DNA of 64,000 bases, from positions 13,906,256 to 13,970,255 of the forward strand of contig JASFXZ010000001.1 in assembly GCA_032209605.1 (NCBI GenBank), given 5' to 3'. Made by a program: the position numbers and the translations under genes. Source of the stretch: Mactromeris polynyma (taxonomy: Eukaryota > Mollusca > Bivalvia > Venerida > Mactridae). The notes beneath the pieces are model-generated. The model was given only the letters and a program-made list of their open reading frames with translations, did not search any database and was not told the DNA's origin. Below, one piece after another: positions 48,181 through 60,076 of this stretch; the stretch's first letter is position 1; the number at the start of each line of letters is the position of its first letter.

Positions 48181-48440
48181 TCCCGTGGCCGAGTGGTTAA
48201 GACATCCGCCTCGGGAGCGGGAGGTGGAAGGTTGGTGATATGGCCGGTTGGTGAGCCGCCAGCTAGTTAAATAATGGTTACCGTGAGCCTACCTGCCTGG
48301 TTCCTGGCATTGGAGAATAGGAAAATAATATTAATAATTATAGAAACTATTTAATACTGAATCAATTATAGTTCGTTCTTGCATGTATGTGTCTGTGGTT
48401 GTTTTATTTTATTTTCAGATCATCTTAACTTAACGACTAA
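48181..48440 (+). mobile_element. tRNA-derived SINE (Leu/Ser-like head)
   Basis: CCGTGGCCGAGTGGTTAAGA then CATCCGCCTCGGGAGCGGGA matches a tRNA with long variable arm; box B is degenerate (GGAAGGTTGG). The tail CTGTGGTTGTTTTATTTTAT then TTTCAGATCATCTTAAC is shared with 34360-34400. A functional tRNA is unlikely. Confidence 0.6.
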
Positions 48441-48942
48441 CAAACAAATAAGTAAGATATTGAAATTTAGTATCCGACCTATTGGACAGAATGCGGGTAT
48501 TATCTACAACTTACCAGGTACGTGGTCTGCATAGAGTTTATAAAAATATGTAAACAGCGAAAATGAGACCAAGCCAATGTGCGTACCGAACTACTTTACA
48601 CGGGCAAGTTGAGCTACACATTACAACAAAAATTGTACTACCAAGTTCTCCATACACAAAATTGTTCTGTGTTTGTGGTTTGAAGCCATGCAGATATTAA
48701 CAATAATTTAAATGAACCCTTTCAATTTTCATGCATTCATTTAAACCCCATACTTCATTGCTTTTTGAGCTTGCCATGCTATTTTTTCATATGTAGCTGC
48801 AAAAGACCCCACTATGGTGAAAACTATTCATAAAACGTAAATCTCTTCACAATTTCGACATATTTTCCATCAAAAGTAATTCTTGTATTCCTCCTAAGTT
48901 GACACCTTTTTAAAAATCATTATATTCGTCTTACTGATCATC

Positions 48943-49452
48943 CTATGGAGGAGGGATCCAGTTTTCATCTCTCATTTGCAAAAACTTAACCAATTCCACT
49001 TGATTCAGTGGAAATGTATCCTGGATGTCTTCTTTTGACATATTCTTGAAAAACGAGCCATTCAGATTTTCTTTTCGACAAAAAATTGACATTGCAACCA
49101 TTTTCCCATTGTTCAGACGTTCCACAAGTTCATTAATTGTCAGCTCAATAAAGGCCTTCTGATTCGTAGTTGGTAACACCCTTGCTACCGGAATACCTGC
49201 ATTTGTACGGTCCGGCATGGGTTGGGTTTTAACCGGCCTTGGATGAGGTGGTGTATTGTATCCTCCTTTTTTAGAAAAGCGCATGTCACCTTCGTCCACT
49301 TCGTCGTACACAACTTCTTCTGTACAGTCGTAGTCATGCTTTACATTTGGACGTACAACTGCAGGAGGACCATATTTCTTAGATTTTTCTTTAGCCACTA
49401 CCTTCTTTTGAAATATATTCCCTAAAACAGTTTGGATAGCTTTTTTCTTCTC
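48943..49452 (-). CDS. Gene C last exon: tyrosine motifs and SAM domain
   Basis: 510 bp, phase 0, starting EKKKAIQTVLGN. Basic stretch QKKVVAKEKSKKYG, then DYDCTEEVVYDEVDEGD (acidic tyrosines), PPHPRPVKTQP, and the SAM core LTINELVERLNNG ... LNGSFFKNMSKEDI ... VELVKFLQMRDENWIPPP. Stop TAG at 48943-48945. Confidence 0.88.
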   Translation of the reverse strand, partial: EKKKAIQTVLGNIFQKKVVAKEKSKKYGPPAVVRPNVKHDYDCTEEVVYDEVDEGDMRFSKKGGYNTPPHPRPVKTQPMPDRTNAGIPVARVLPTTNQKAFIELTINELVERLNNGKMVAMSIFCRKENLNGSFFKNMSKEDIQDTFPLNQVELVKFLQMRDENWIPPP

Positions 49453-52400
49453 CTGCAAACATATCAACAAAAAGCTTCAGTGACATAAAACATAGATAGA
49501 TTTATTGCAAAAGGCAATTTTACCCATGAGCATACATGTATCATGTACAGGTAACGTAGAACATTCTTCTACTTAAATGATGTTTTCAAGTTTTAGCGGA
49601 AAAAATTACGAGGGTGCCAAATGGTGGAGTAAATACTTTAGGCTTATGAGTTCAAACTGTAAAATTGGTACAATCATCGTAATTTTAGAAAAAAAATGTT
49701 ACAGCATGGAACCATGTTACTTTGCCATTCCTGTTAGAAGTTTGGGTAACAGAGTTCATAGAAGACCAGAATACAATGTTGTGTATATCGTAACATCTAT
49801 TTCCTCACATGTTTTGTTCTACACATATTTCGGCAGTTTGCTTTAATGGTCTTAAGGATCATTTATTGGGGCCGCCCATGAGGGCGGGGCCTTTAATGGA
49901 ATCACGAAATTTTTGAGACTATTGTAGGAGCATCTATTTATAACTGAATCTATTTTTTTATTAAGGGTTAAACTGCAGTAAATATTACACGTTACTTTTT
50001 GTATTTTTATGATTTAGAAATAAAATATTTTTAATGCATTTGTATTGTCGAATAAATGTCTTTTACAAAGTTAAAACGATATGTTTATGATAGATACTTG
50101 CTGATCCCCGAAAAATAGGACGATTCTACATAAACAGCATGTGTGTCAGGTGTTGAAGATAAAATAATAAAAAAATAATTATAAAAATCTTCATTTTCAC
50201 TTTACTTAAATCAATATTAACACAGTGGTACTTGTAACGTGGATATTCATGCAAGTTACGGTGTTAAAAAGGAAATGCACACCCATGATAGTGTGAAAAT
50301 GGACTATTCCAAAACGGTCGATTCTACAATAAACAGCATGTGTGTTAGGTGTCGAAGATAAAATAAGAAATAATTAATTATAAAAAACTTCATTTTCAAT
50401 TTAGTTATATCAGTATGAACACATTGGTACTTGTAACGTGGATATTTATGCAAGTTACGGTGTTTAAAAGGAAATACACGCCAATGATAGTATGAAAATG
50501 GACTAATCCAAAACATTTTCCCGCCATTACGCTATTCCAAAACATTGTGCACCAGTTTTGCGGCGCCCTTGGATGCTTTGCATCAATGCATTTCTTTTTA
50601 CATACATGTCAGGAGTAAGAGGAAAATAAGTCGCGCAAATATAAGTCACTGTGTAGTTAAATTTTCAACACGGTATCAAAATAGTCTTTATATGTTGTAT
50701 GTCTGCGCTTAAGTATGACAATGTAAGGAACACCGTGCGCGAGTTTCTAAAAGGCCACTGTTGATTTTGGATGCAATAACCTATAACACTTAGAATTCAA
50801 ATGAATGGAGTTATTGAAAAAAGTCTATGTAACTCTGTCAAAGTCACCTTCGTCTTTTCAAATCACTTTGTCATGACGTAGTGAAGATTCTCACAAACAC
50901 AAAATTGGGGGTTAGCTCATGTGACCAGTATATTTTGTTTCATAACTAATGTCGCCTTTTTATTTTGCCTATATTGGCGTGCGACGTCGATCTCGCCGAA
51001 TCTTAGCACCGCAATAATACAGTTTCAGACGATGCATAAACTGTCGGCTTTCAAAATACAGTAACACCTCAGTAATACGACCATCATTGGTTCTGATGAA
51101 AGTCTCTGGTAGTTGTGAGGCGGTCTGATTACGGAGTTAAAATATGTAAGAAAAATTAAAACTGTTCAGTGAAAATGCGGTTGTATTAATGATGTGATTT
51201 TGATATGGAGGTGGGTTTTAAGTGTGATTGTGCTATTACCTTGCAGTTTTAAAACTGATTAATAATTTGCTAGCTTATCGATCATTTAATATTTGAGCAA
51301 TATGTCCACAGATGTGTATACACATCTATCGATAAATATAATGTGATGAATTACCATAGTTTTCTTTCCAGCGTCTGAAAATATAAAGATATGTGCCATT
51401 TAAGGTAATTATCACACAGTATCACCTTATCAGACATTCGAGTAACTTCCTATTCGGTGGTGGATTATTTTTTGTAGATGATGGTTTATTCTAACCAAAG
51501 GCTTTTACAAATTTCGTCCTACTAAGTCATATTGTAAATACGACTACATGTACATTGTATTACAATTGAAGAATCTTGATTATGGTATAAAAATGCACGA
51601 TGTCCTTATGAGATGGCTGAAGTTTTTGATACTTCGTAGTAATTAAGAAAGAAAATCCACGGTCTACATTGAAATAATCTCCCAATTTATCCGCCTACAT
51701 TTTATCGGTTTATAAATTTTGACAGAAATCTTTAACAGCATACAGTTTCTGTATAATCATGTGTGCAATTTGGGATTTAGAGGCATAGGTAAGGCCACGC
51801 CAAATTGGAATTTTGTTAAGCGTCAACCTTAGTTCGCGAAACCTAGCTACCTATTTAAAAAAAAAACTCTTAACGAAAAAACAAATATCCTCAGATATTA
51901 AGTGATTTTAGATATTTTAATGAAAGAAAATTCATAAAAACAAAACAAAAAAGGTTTGTTTCTAAACTAGATCTATACATGAATAAATCTAATTAAAAAC
52001 TGACTAGTTTTCACACAAATTGACTAGTTTTCACACAATAATCACATCGTTGTCGGATCTAGACTAAATTTGCCGTTGTCGAATCACGGACATCGAAAAT
52101 ATTTGAGAATTTTTAGCTTAGAAAAAAACCTAGGCGCACGCGGACGCTTAACGAAATTCTAATTTGGCATGGCCTAATAAAACAAAACAAATATGGTTAA
52201 TTTATACATGTAATTTGCCGTAGGCTATATACATTTTTGTATCTTGAAAAACATAGCAATACAGAAATGAATAAGTAAGACATAGAACAGCAGTCTACAT
52301 TAATATTTAGTTAAAACATATTATTTACACTAATTTAGAGAAAAGTTAAAACATATACTTGTCAGGCTCGGTTATAGTCTTATGTGTTTCATGGATGGTC

Positions 52401-55400
52401 AACACCTCGGCAAACACTCGTCTAAGGCAAGATTCGACTTGACTCATGACCTCGGTGCTTTAACCTTACACCCATTATCCCCCAATATCCGTCTACCCTT
52501 AGACCCATCTACCCCTAGACACATCTACCCCTATAACCATCTGCCCCAAGAACCAGCTATCACTAGACCCATTAATATTGGTACTTAGTTGGAACAATGA
52601 AAGTGCCATAGTTCAACATACCTTCAAAGCTTATCCCAGCCAGTGTGAAATCTATTCCAGGTTCTGAAAGGTTCACCAAAATATATAGTAACGGTAGTTG
52701 AGAAGAAATCAGATATAAAACAAAACATCGGTCAACCACTTAACAGATATAAAAAATTAATTCTCAGTTTGTATTATCTAGGGGCTTAAGTGGGTAAATG
52801 GTGGTAAATATGGGCACTATAAGACAATTTTACGTGTTAAGATATTTATCTGGGATAAACATTCATCACGATATTTATCTAGTTAGTTGTTAACTAGTTT
52901 CTTTAACATGTTAACCACATCAATTTCTAGTGAATCACGTAGTTAACTTGTTTCTTTAACGTGATAACCACATCATTTTCTAGTGAATCACGTAGTTAAC
53001 TTGTTTCTTTAACGTGATAACCACATCTTTTTCTAGTGAATCACGTAGTTAACTTGTTTCTTTAACGTGATAACCACATCATTTTCTAGTGAATCACGTA
53101 GTTAACTTGTTTCTTTAACGTGATAACCACATCAATTTCTAGTGAATCACGTAGTTAACTTGTTTCTTTAACGTGATAACCACATCAATTTCTAGTGAAT
53201 CACGTAGTTAACTTGTTTCTTTAACATGTTAACCACTTCATATTCCAGTGAATTATGTAGTTAAAAGTGGCAGAAGTGTGCTATCGTATATAGCGCATCG
53301 ACAAACCTTGTGAAATAGGTGCAGACACTTCTTCGTAAGTTTCGTCACTGTGATCCTCTGTATCTGTGTTTTGTTTAACTTTGTGCTTTGGTTTAGGCTT
53401 CACGGCTAAAAATAAAATGACATTTTGTATGAAATAATACAACTAAAATCGATTTGGAAAAAAATAGTATTGCAACATCATATGAAAATCAAGTTTTTGA
53501 AACCATATTGTTGTGTTATTCTATATTATACACATTCTTAAGTAAGTCTCAAAAAATGTTGTGCTTCAAATACCAGTCAGCAATACATCATCGTCTAATA
53601 CTCATGACCGATTAATTCCGTTAACCGCCTGTTATCGCCGGTTGACAGATGCAGTGGTACGGTATGGTCGATCGCGCGTATCTGATATAGTCTATACTAT
53701 ATACCAAACAGGACGTGTGATACGTTACCTGGTGGCCGATGTGCCTTTTCACGTCTCGGTGGCACCGGTGGTGCATCGCCGAAATCTTCTTCTTGTCCGG
53801 GAGTTACACCAGGCGTGGCGGAGGTGCTGGTGCTGCTGGCAGTAGAGATACCTTTGAATACAGTAAGAAGGGTTCAATGAAAGGTTCGAGCCGTGATGAG
53901 CACGCACTTCTCGTATTTCTGAATAGAGTTAAGTGAACGAAAATGGAACAAAAAACTTTACAGACATCATCTTTTGTCTGAATGTATCTAATAAGTATAT
54001 TAAATGGCCATCATTCAAAATACATACCAGAATATCAGTTCTTTTCAAAAACGAACTGTTTCTGTAACTTATGGCGAGGTTGTGACGTCAGTTAAGTATA
54101 TTATGAATATTAAATTGACTATGACTTAACATGATCTTAAACATAAATAAGAAAAATTACCTCTCTATATACAACCAAGGTAACATTAAATATTCACTAA
54201 GATTACGGATGGTCATTGGTTCTACCCAGGAGCCCGCCTATACCCAAAATGATGATAGAAGTGTCATATGGGGTCTACCTCCTACCTGATAATTGAAAAA
54301 ATAACTGCACAATCCTGTCTGTTTACGTGACTTAAAATACCATAATAACAGTTTGAACAACAAGAATTTCCAGAAGAGAATATAGTTTTTACAAATGTGT
54401 TCGGATTTTTTCTACTAAAGTTTAGAATTTTTTATCCGATTCTAGATCGTAGAGCTGTACCTTCACGAGCACTGATGCGCTTGATTCCCGGCGACATAAC
54501 AAAGTCAATGTACAGGGAACCATCAACAATCTCTTCGGTATTCGACACGTTTCTCACGAGAAAAACGTCCGAGTAGATGTCTTCGGTGACACCGAGTAGA
54601 ACATTAACATCAATATCACGGATCTCAGGATTGTCTGTTGGTAACACAACAAGAGTTCTCTGTTTGAACCTTTCGCTGTCCCTATTCTCAGCTCCTTGCA
54701 CGGGTTTGTAATGTCCCACCAGCACTTCCTGTGTTACTAAGCGATTTAATCGAAGGGTTTCTGAAAAGCAGAATTAAATTAACGGTTGTTTTTCCAGAAT
54801 AAATGGTTTATTATTACATTATGGTTATATCATTAATTGCTGTATAAGTGGTACAGTTCGCGACGCTGTTCGCGAATTTCGCCAAATCAAGAAAGTTGGA
54901 ACATCTGAAATAGCTGATTCGCGAACATTTTGACTCGCGAAAATATCCACTCATACAGAATTAAGCAAAAACAGGTTTTTCTAGCAATTCCAATTTGCCA
55001 ATTTTTTCTTCATTAAGATTAAGAAACGAATTTCACGTTGTACGTTATGAGGACGAAGATAATTTTGAGGGAAGAAATTGTACATGTATAACAAAATTGC
55101 AGTAAAAAATATATAATAAGAACACCCTTGTGACCCTTGAAAATTGGTCTTCTTATTGAGGTCTTAATATTGAGGTTGAATATTGAGCAAAACAGTGAAA
55201 ATAAACTTGAAAATTGTGTTCTTAATTTCGAGGTGTTTTTTTATTAAGGTGGTCTTAAGGTGAGATTTTACTGTAAGCGAAATGGACTGAATTGTTCAAT
55301 GGTTGAGAGAGAATTAAAGTAAATTTTGTAAAATTATGCATTAGTCTGGTATAAAATTGCACAAATTGTATACAATGTTTTCCGAGCAATTTACCCACGA

Positions 55401-57264
55401 TGTCTCATCTTACAAGTCGATTTACTGAATAACAAAAACAAATCTTTATTATTGACAGCAGTATTCAAGTTTTACCCGTATTATGTTCCTAATCTGTGAC
55501 ATCAACACCTTGCAAAATGTTGATTACTCTTTAAATTTATATCTTAAAAACCGACATCCGTTCAAAAGCAAATAGCATTGCTTCATAGGAGTGTGCACAT
55601 TACATTGTATTCATAATACGTTCTTCTGGCTTTGTTTAACAAGTATAAACTTAAGGAAACTTTTTCAAAATTTTGTATAAGTTTTTTATATAATCTCGTT
55701 TAAGCTTGTCTATGTTACATCAATCGTGAAACAAGTTATTTTAACTTATATTATACCAGTGTGAAATAATAGCAGTAACAGCAGTAACATCATTATTACT
55801 GCTATTACAACCAGCAGTACTGCTGTTACTGCTGTTACTGCTGTTACTGCTAACTTCACACCGGTTTATATTAGTTACTCTCATTGAATGCATCACTAGG
55901 ATTGGACGATTATGGAAGAATTTCCGTACCAAGAGTCCTGTGCTCCATCTCTATAGACGCAAGTATGGGGATTAATGTGTTGATCGTAGGTTTGAATCTC
56001 GCTAATGTTCCCAACACTCCAATTTATACATCAGTATTGTTTTGTCACTAGAAAGCTTATCGACAGTGATTCGAAACAGAATTTAATGCTTAAAATGCAA
56101 TCGTGCTTCAATAAGTTTGCATGAAATATATTTGACGCCATTAAAAAACGCAACTGTTTGAACTAGGCGTCCTTTTGCTGTACCAACTGTCAAAAGCGTG
56201 TTACAATTATAATTATCTATGTGTTAATTATTGTTCAAAACTTTATTGAACTCTACACCAATTATCTTTTATTTCATTATTGATTAATTTTATGAAATTA
56301 TGTTTGAGAAATGAAGAATATGTTTGCCTTTGTGATGTCACTTTTTGGTGGCGTTTTTATGGCGTTAAGTATAGGCTACATGTATATTCATGCACACTTT
56401 TTGGTGGCGTTTTTATGGCGTTAAGTATAGGCTACATGTATATTCATGCACACTTTTTGGTGGCGTTTTTATGGCGTTAAGTATAGGCTACATGTATATT
56501 CATGCACACTTTTTGGTGGCGTTTTTATGGCGTTAAGTATAGGCTACATGTATATTCATGCACACTTTTTGGTGGCGTTTTTATGGCGTTAAGTATAGGC
56601 TACATGTATATTCATGCACACTTTTTGGTGGCGTTTTTATGGCGTTAAGTATAGGCTACATGTATATTCATGCACACTTTTTGGTGGCGTTTTTATGGCG
56701 TTAAGTATAGGCTACATGTATATTCATGCACACTTTTTGGTGGCGTTTTTATGGCGTTAAGTATAGGCTACATGTATAATCATGCACACTTTTTGGTGGC
56801 GTTTTTATGGCGTTAAGTATAGGCTACATGTATAATCATGCACACTTTTTGGTGGCGTTTTTATGGCGTTAAGTATAGGCTACATGTTTATTCATGCACA
56901 CTTTTTGGTGGCGTTTTTATGGCGTTAAGTATAGGCTACATGTATATTCATGCACACTTTTTGGTGGCGTTTTTATGGCGTTAAGTATAGGCTACATGTA
57001 TATTAATTTTCTCATTTCTAATTTGTATTATTTTTTCCTTATTCTTATAATCCTCTCCACATATATCTCAATGTATCGCCTAATTGAAATGACGAATAAA
57101 CGCCACTTTGAAACAAGGGCCAGATACAGTTTAAATAGGAAGGAAACAATTTAATAATTTTACCAGTTATTGTCTTCATATTCTCTATACCGTCAACAAG
57201 ATCTTGAGTGTACACTCGTTTTATTTCATCTTCAATAAAACGTACATGTTGTGGAAGACTGTAC
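48943..57264 (-). CDS. Gene C: GAREM-like CABIT/SAM adaptor, 5' exon off window
   Basis: Exons in coding order: 57264-57164, 54760-54461, 53851-53729, 53405-53307, 52663-52622, 51374-51355, 49452-48943. 397 residues are visible plus the stop TAG; all junctions AG/GT and in phase. The second half of CABIT (YSLPQHVRFIEDEIK, RLVTQEVLVGHYK, VLPTDNPEIRDIDVNV, DGSLYIDF) is very close to gene A. The linker has GDAPPVPPRR (SH3 ligand), SDETYEEV and a 42-bp exon (PGIDFTLAGISFE). The SAM exon ends MRDENWIPPP. The first, about 600-bp CABIT exon is not in the window, so it must be beyond 64000 or lost. Inferred role as for its paralogs. Confidence 0.86.
50121..50516. repeat. 198-bp tandem duplication
   Basis: Two copies starting CGATTCTACA(A)TAAACAGCA at 50121 and 50319, both containing TGGTACTTGTAACGTGGATA and GCAAGTTACGGTGTT. 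Around 90% identical by eye. In the last intron of gene C. Confidence 0.88.
51059..51234. mobile_element. MITE of the CAGTAAAACCTC family, diverged
   Basis: CAGTAACACCTCAGTAATAC after TA at 51057-51058. The interior GAGGCGGTCTGATTACGGAG is shared with 14514-14690. The right end is approximate. Confidence 0.6.
51355..51374 (-). CDS. Gene C microexon (20 bp)
   Basis: Acceptor ATTTTCAG, donor GTAATT. It encodes DAGKKTM across the junction and changes phase 1 to 0. Same position and nearly the same size as the microexons of A and B. Confidence 0.73.
52622..53851 (-). CDS. Gene C linker exons (123, 99 and 42 bp)
   Basis: 53851-53729: Ser/Thr-rich then GDAPPVPPRREK, an SH3 ligand. 53405-53307: lysine-rich, then DETYEEVSAP, a tyrosine motif. 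52663-52622: hydrophobic, no tyrosine. All phase 1-1. The 53-bp tandem array lies between the last two. Confidence 0.82.
52871..53270. repeat. 53-bp tandem repeat, about 7 units
   Basis: Unit TAGTTAACTTGTTTCTTTAA then CGTGATAACCACATCATTTT and CTAGTGAATCACG. Outer units diverge (ACATGTTAACC). The flanking segment 52770-52870 resembles 61320-61440 (GGGCACT, TATTTATC, TCACGA), suggesting the array sits in a dispersed element. Confidence 0.93.
54461..54760 (-). CDS. Gene C exon: end of CABIT
   Basis: 300 bp, phase 1-1, acceptor TTTTCAG, donor GTACAG after SAREG. TLRLNRLVTQEVLVGHYK and VLPTDNPEIRDIDV align with gene A exon 3 without gaps at the start. Confidence 0.87.
55100..55273. mobile_element. 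MITE of the CAGTAAAACCTC family
   Basis: Contains AAAATTGGTCTTCTTATTGA, GAGCAAAACAGTGAAAATA and AAGGTGGTCTTAAGGTGAGA, ending TTTTACTG before TA. Closest to the 15644 copy. The left end (GCAGTAAAAAAT) is mutated. Confidence 0.72.
55750..55865. repeat. Foldback of (GCAGTAACA)n arms
   Basis: ACCAGTGTGAAATAATAGCA then GTAACAGCAGTAAC on the left. The inverted GTTACTGCTGTTACTGCTGT then TACTGCTAACTTCACACCGG is on the right. Arms of about 35-40 bp. Confidence 0.8.
56338..57004. repeat. 56-bp tandem repeat, about 12 units
   Basis: Unit CACTTTTTGGTGGCGTTTTT then ATGGCGTTAAGTATAGGCTA and CATGTATATTCATGCA, almost identical throughout. The last unit ends 160 bp from the gene C exon at 57164. Confidence 0.96.
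57164..57264 (-). CDS. Gene C exon: CABIT continuation
   Basis: 101 bp, acceptor TTTACACAG, donor GTAAAA. YSLPQHVRFIEDEIKRVYTQ then DLVDGIENMKTIT. Same length and phases as gene A exon 2. Confidence 0.87.
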
Positions 57265-57698
57265 CTGTGTAAAGAAAATGACATTAACAGAACAAAATTG
57301 ACCCCATATATACTCTTTATTTCCACTGTTAAGTGATTTACAAACATATATGCATGTACAATAAATATAAACAATACAAGTTAAAGTCAATAGAATACAT
57401 GTAAGTTTAGTATGAACACATATATGGGGTTAGATAATAATGAAGTAAGCATGATTTAAGACAACTGTGTCAAGAGTAAATCATGCAATAGGGTGCTTAT
57501 TCACATTGAATATATACATGTAATAATAAGACGAGAAATATCTAAAGTGTATTGACCATGTTCAATGTTCCTTAAAAAACAAAAATCAAACAAACGAGGA
57601 ACATGTCAACCTGGTCTGTCAACAGTCTTTGTCACTTTGGCATCCGACACTTGCCGAAACGAAATGCAAGTATCAGAAAAAAGTTTTAACTGTTGGTA

Positions 57699-59232
57699 TC
57701 ACAACCTACTGTAGCACTTCATAGTGTCATGTATGTATTTCATACACACATGTATGTATTTCTTTTGCTCATCAACACTGATAGTAAAAGCGGGTAATAC
57801 ATTTATAGTAAAGAGGCAACGGAAGAGGAATTCACAGTCAGCACGGTTTAGAAAGAGGGATAACTGACCACTAATTTCATTCGCTATTTTCATCATAAAC
57901 TGTTGTCTCTGTTGTATTGTTAAATTGCACTCTGTAATAACGTGTTTGTTGATGTTTTCCGTGTTCTTATGACACTGTTTACATTCAACATGTCTGTGGA
58001 AGTCCCGCTGGAGTAATATCCGTACAGACGATATTGCATGTATAATTTGCTCGCGAGTTTCAGAGTAAGTCCATAAAATAGAGGGAGCTATGGAATCTTG
58101 AACAGATTTAAATCTCAGGAAGTCGTCATCAATGGTTGTACGTTCATTCCATAGATCCGTTTGTATCCGTTGAATTGTTATGGTTATTTCACTTTTCCAT
58201 TTCTCTTTTGATGGGAATGCTGATGTTCTTAAGTACTCTATTATATAATGGAATAGATTGTATTTTATAAGTATTCGACAAATATCGGGTATAAACCCAC
58301 ACTGATTTTTAAAGCCTTTTATTGCGTACAAATTCATACGATAGTTGAATAATCGTTTGGTTGTTGTTTCAGTTGGCATGGTACAGAGTTTTTGTAAGAA
58401 ACTAAGTTTTCTTTTATCAATTTCGGCTTCCGCGGGATACCAACCAAGCATGCTAAGCGCCATATCTGTTCGTGCAAATGACGGTAAATGCTGCACACAT
58501 TTTGCACATAGGCGATGGAGTCTTTCTATTTTTGTCATGTCTGTCTTAGTCATGTTATTCCACAGTTCCGATCCATATAGAGATGAAGGTATGGTGATTT
58601 TCATTACTAATGACGCAAGAACTAAAGGATTAATTTCACCGGTATTCTGCTCCATGTTAAGTAGAGAAAACAAAGATGCTCTGCTCTTTCGAATGCGGGA
58701 TTCAATGGCGTCTGTGCAATTAAATGCCCTATTTAAGACAATCCCAACGTGAGTAATGTTTTCGCTTGATTTTATAGTTGATTTACCAAATTTCACTTCA
58801 AATTGTAAGGGTTGTTTACTTCCAATTTGCAAAACTTTGCATTTTTCATTGTTAAATTCATATCCCCATTTGTTTGCGTATTGTAATACAATTGTTAACT
58901 GTTTTTCAATCGATGCCAGATTTGGGCTCAAAATTGTGAGGTCATCAGCGAGGGTTGGGTTACCACATTGTATGCTACCCACTGTTGCTCCATGATCGGT
59001 GGTTTGTAGCTGCTCTAATAGTTCGTTGATGAATAGTAAGTAGCACCAAGTTGACAGAACACCACCTTGTCGTACGCTCTGCAGAACCGGAAATACACTC
59101 GACTTCACACCGTTTACCATCACACAGCTTTGAATATATTGCATTTTAATATTACAAAAATGGTTTCGACATTTTCTGATTGTGTCCATGAATTCCGTTA
59201 GATCGTGACTTTTAAACCAAAGGCTAACTCAT
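57699..59232 (-). mobile_element. LINE (non-LTR retrotransposon) fragment with reverse transcriptase C-terminal part
   Basis: A 496-codon open frame (59189-57699). In order: VRQGGVLSTWCYLLFINELL (RT), NPTLADDLTILSP (the xADD catalytic box, with Leu before ADD), QYANKWGYEFNNEKCKVLQI (thumb-side motif), and a C-terminal CKQCHKNTENINKHVITEC zinc-binding motif of CCHC type. Upstream the frame still reads LWFKSHDLTEF but hits a stop at about 59232, and no endonuclease follows, so 5'-truncated. The clade cannot be assigned by eye. Same strand as gene C, upstream of its exon 2. Confidence 0.85.
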
Positions 59233-59895
59233 GCCTGATACTACATATTTTTTTTAGGATACTGACACTATGCCTATGAATCAGGAGAAAGAAGACCATC
59301 TTCAATAAAATCACTTCCATTGTTTATCGTCTGCTATTTCATTAGACCTGGGGGCAGACGGAATTCATCATTAAGGCGCCTCGTCTGTATGGAATTGAGA
59401 GTCGTAGCCAAACTTCTTGCTGGATGTGATATTTTTTTCGTTAATATTCAATAATCTGTAAATACCATGCAATATTTGGGTTGCTAATACACAATCACCT
59501 TATTTGGTAAGTGCATTTGAACGTATTTGAGGCGTGCTTCAAATCCTTGAGCATATACCTTTAAGAATAACCCTATTGAAACATGTAATATCATTATATG
59601 TGTAACTTTATCGTCTATTCAAACTAAAATTTGACGTGTTTAAAACTTCCTGATAAAAATGCAGCATGCGTTCGTGACTTGGTGCAGCAGTAAACAGCGT
59701 TGTGTATTGTCTCAACGTCTCAGTTGCAACTCTTCCTTATCTACTACGTAACTTCCTAATCAGTAATTACATTAAAACCTTCTCTTGAAGACCACCATGT
59801 GCATTTATAATTCATTTGGTAACTCCTCTCATGCAGATGCGGTTTTTTTCCTAAAATAGGTCACGAATTTCAGAATAATGTATAGTTTATTGTGA

Positions 59896-60076
59896 TTATC
59901 TACGGAAACCTGTTAGGGTCATCGCGATTTCGCATCTCGCCTTTTTAATTGACCAAGAAAACCCCCGCGAGATTTGTTTGTTACCTGCATCTTCATTCTT
60001 TCAAATTATTAGTACTTTGTTATTCAAAAGTCGAGGGGCGAGATCGCGATGACCCTAACAGGATTCCGTAGATATC
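59896..60076. mobile_element. 181-bp foldback MITE
   Basis: Arms ATCTACGGAAACCTGTTAGG then GTCATCGCGATTTCGC, and the inverted copy ending GTTAGGATTCCGTAGAT-like (60036-60076). About 40 bp with few mismatches. No clear target duplication beyond an AT pair. Confidence 0.78.

Noticed and set aside
53561..53936. Plus-strand ORFs with LLVRELHQAWRRCWCCW
   Set aside because: Shadow of the gene C exon at 53729-53851 and intron sequence.
58345..58995. Plus-strand ORFs opposite the LINE
   Set aside because: Shadow frames of the reverse transcriptase.
57699..59189. Inactivating Tyr-to-Leu change in the RT xADD box
   Set aside because: Leu before ADD occurs in some LINE lineages as far as I recall, so it is not evidence of damage; truncation is the better argument.
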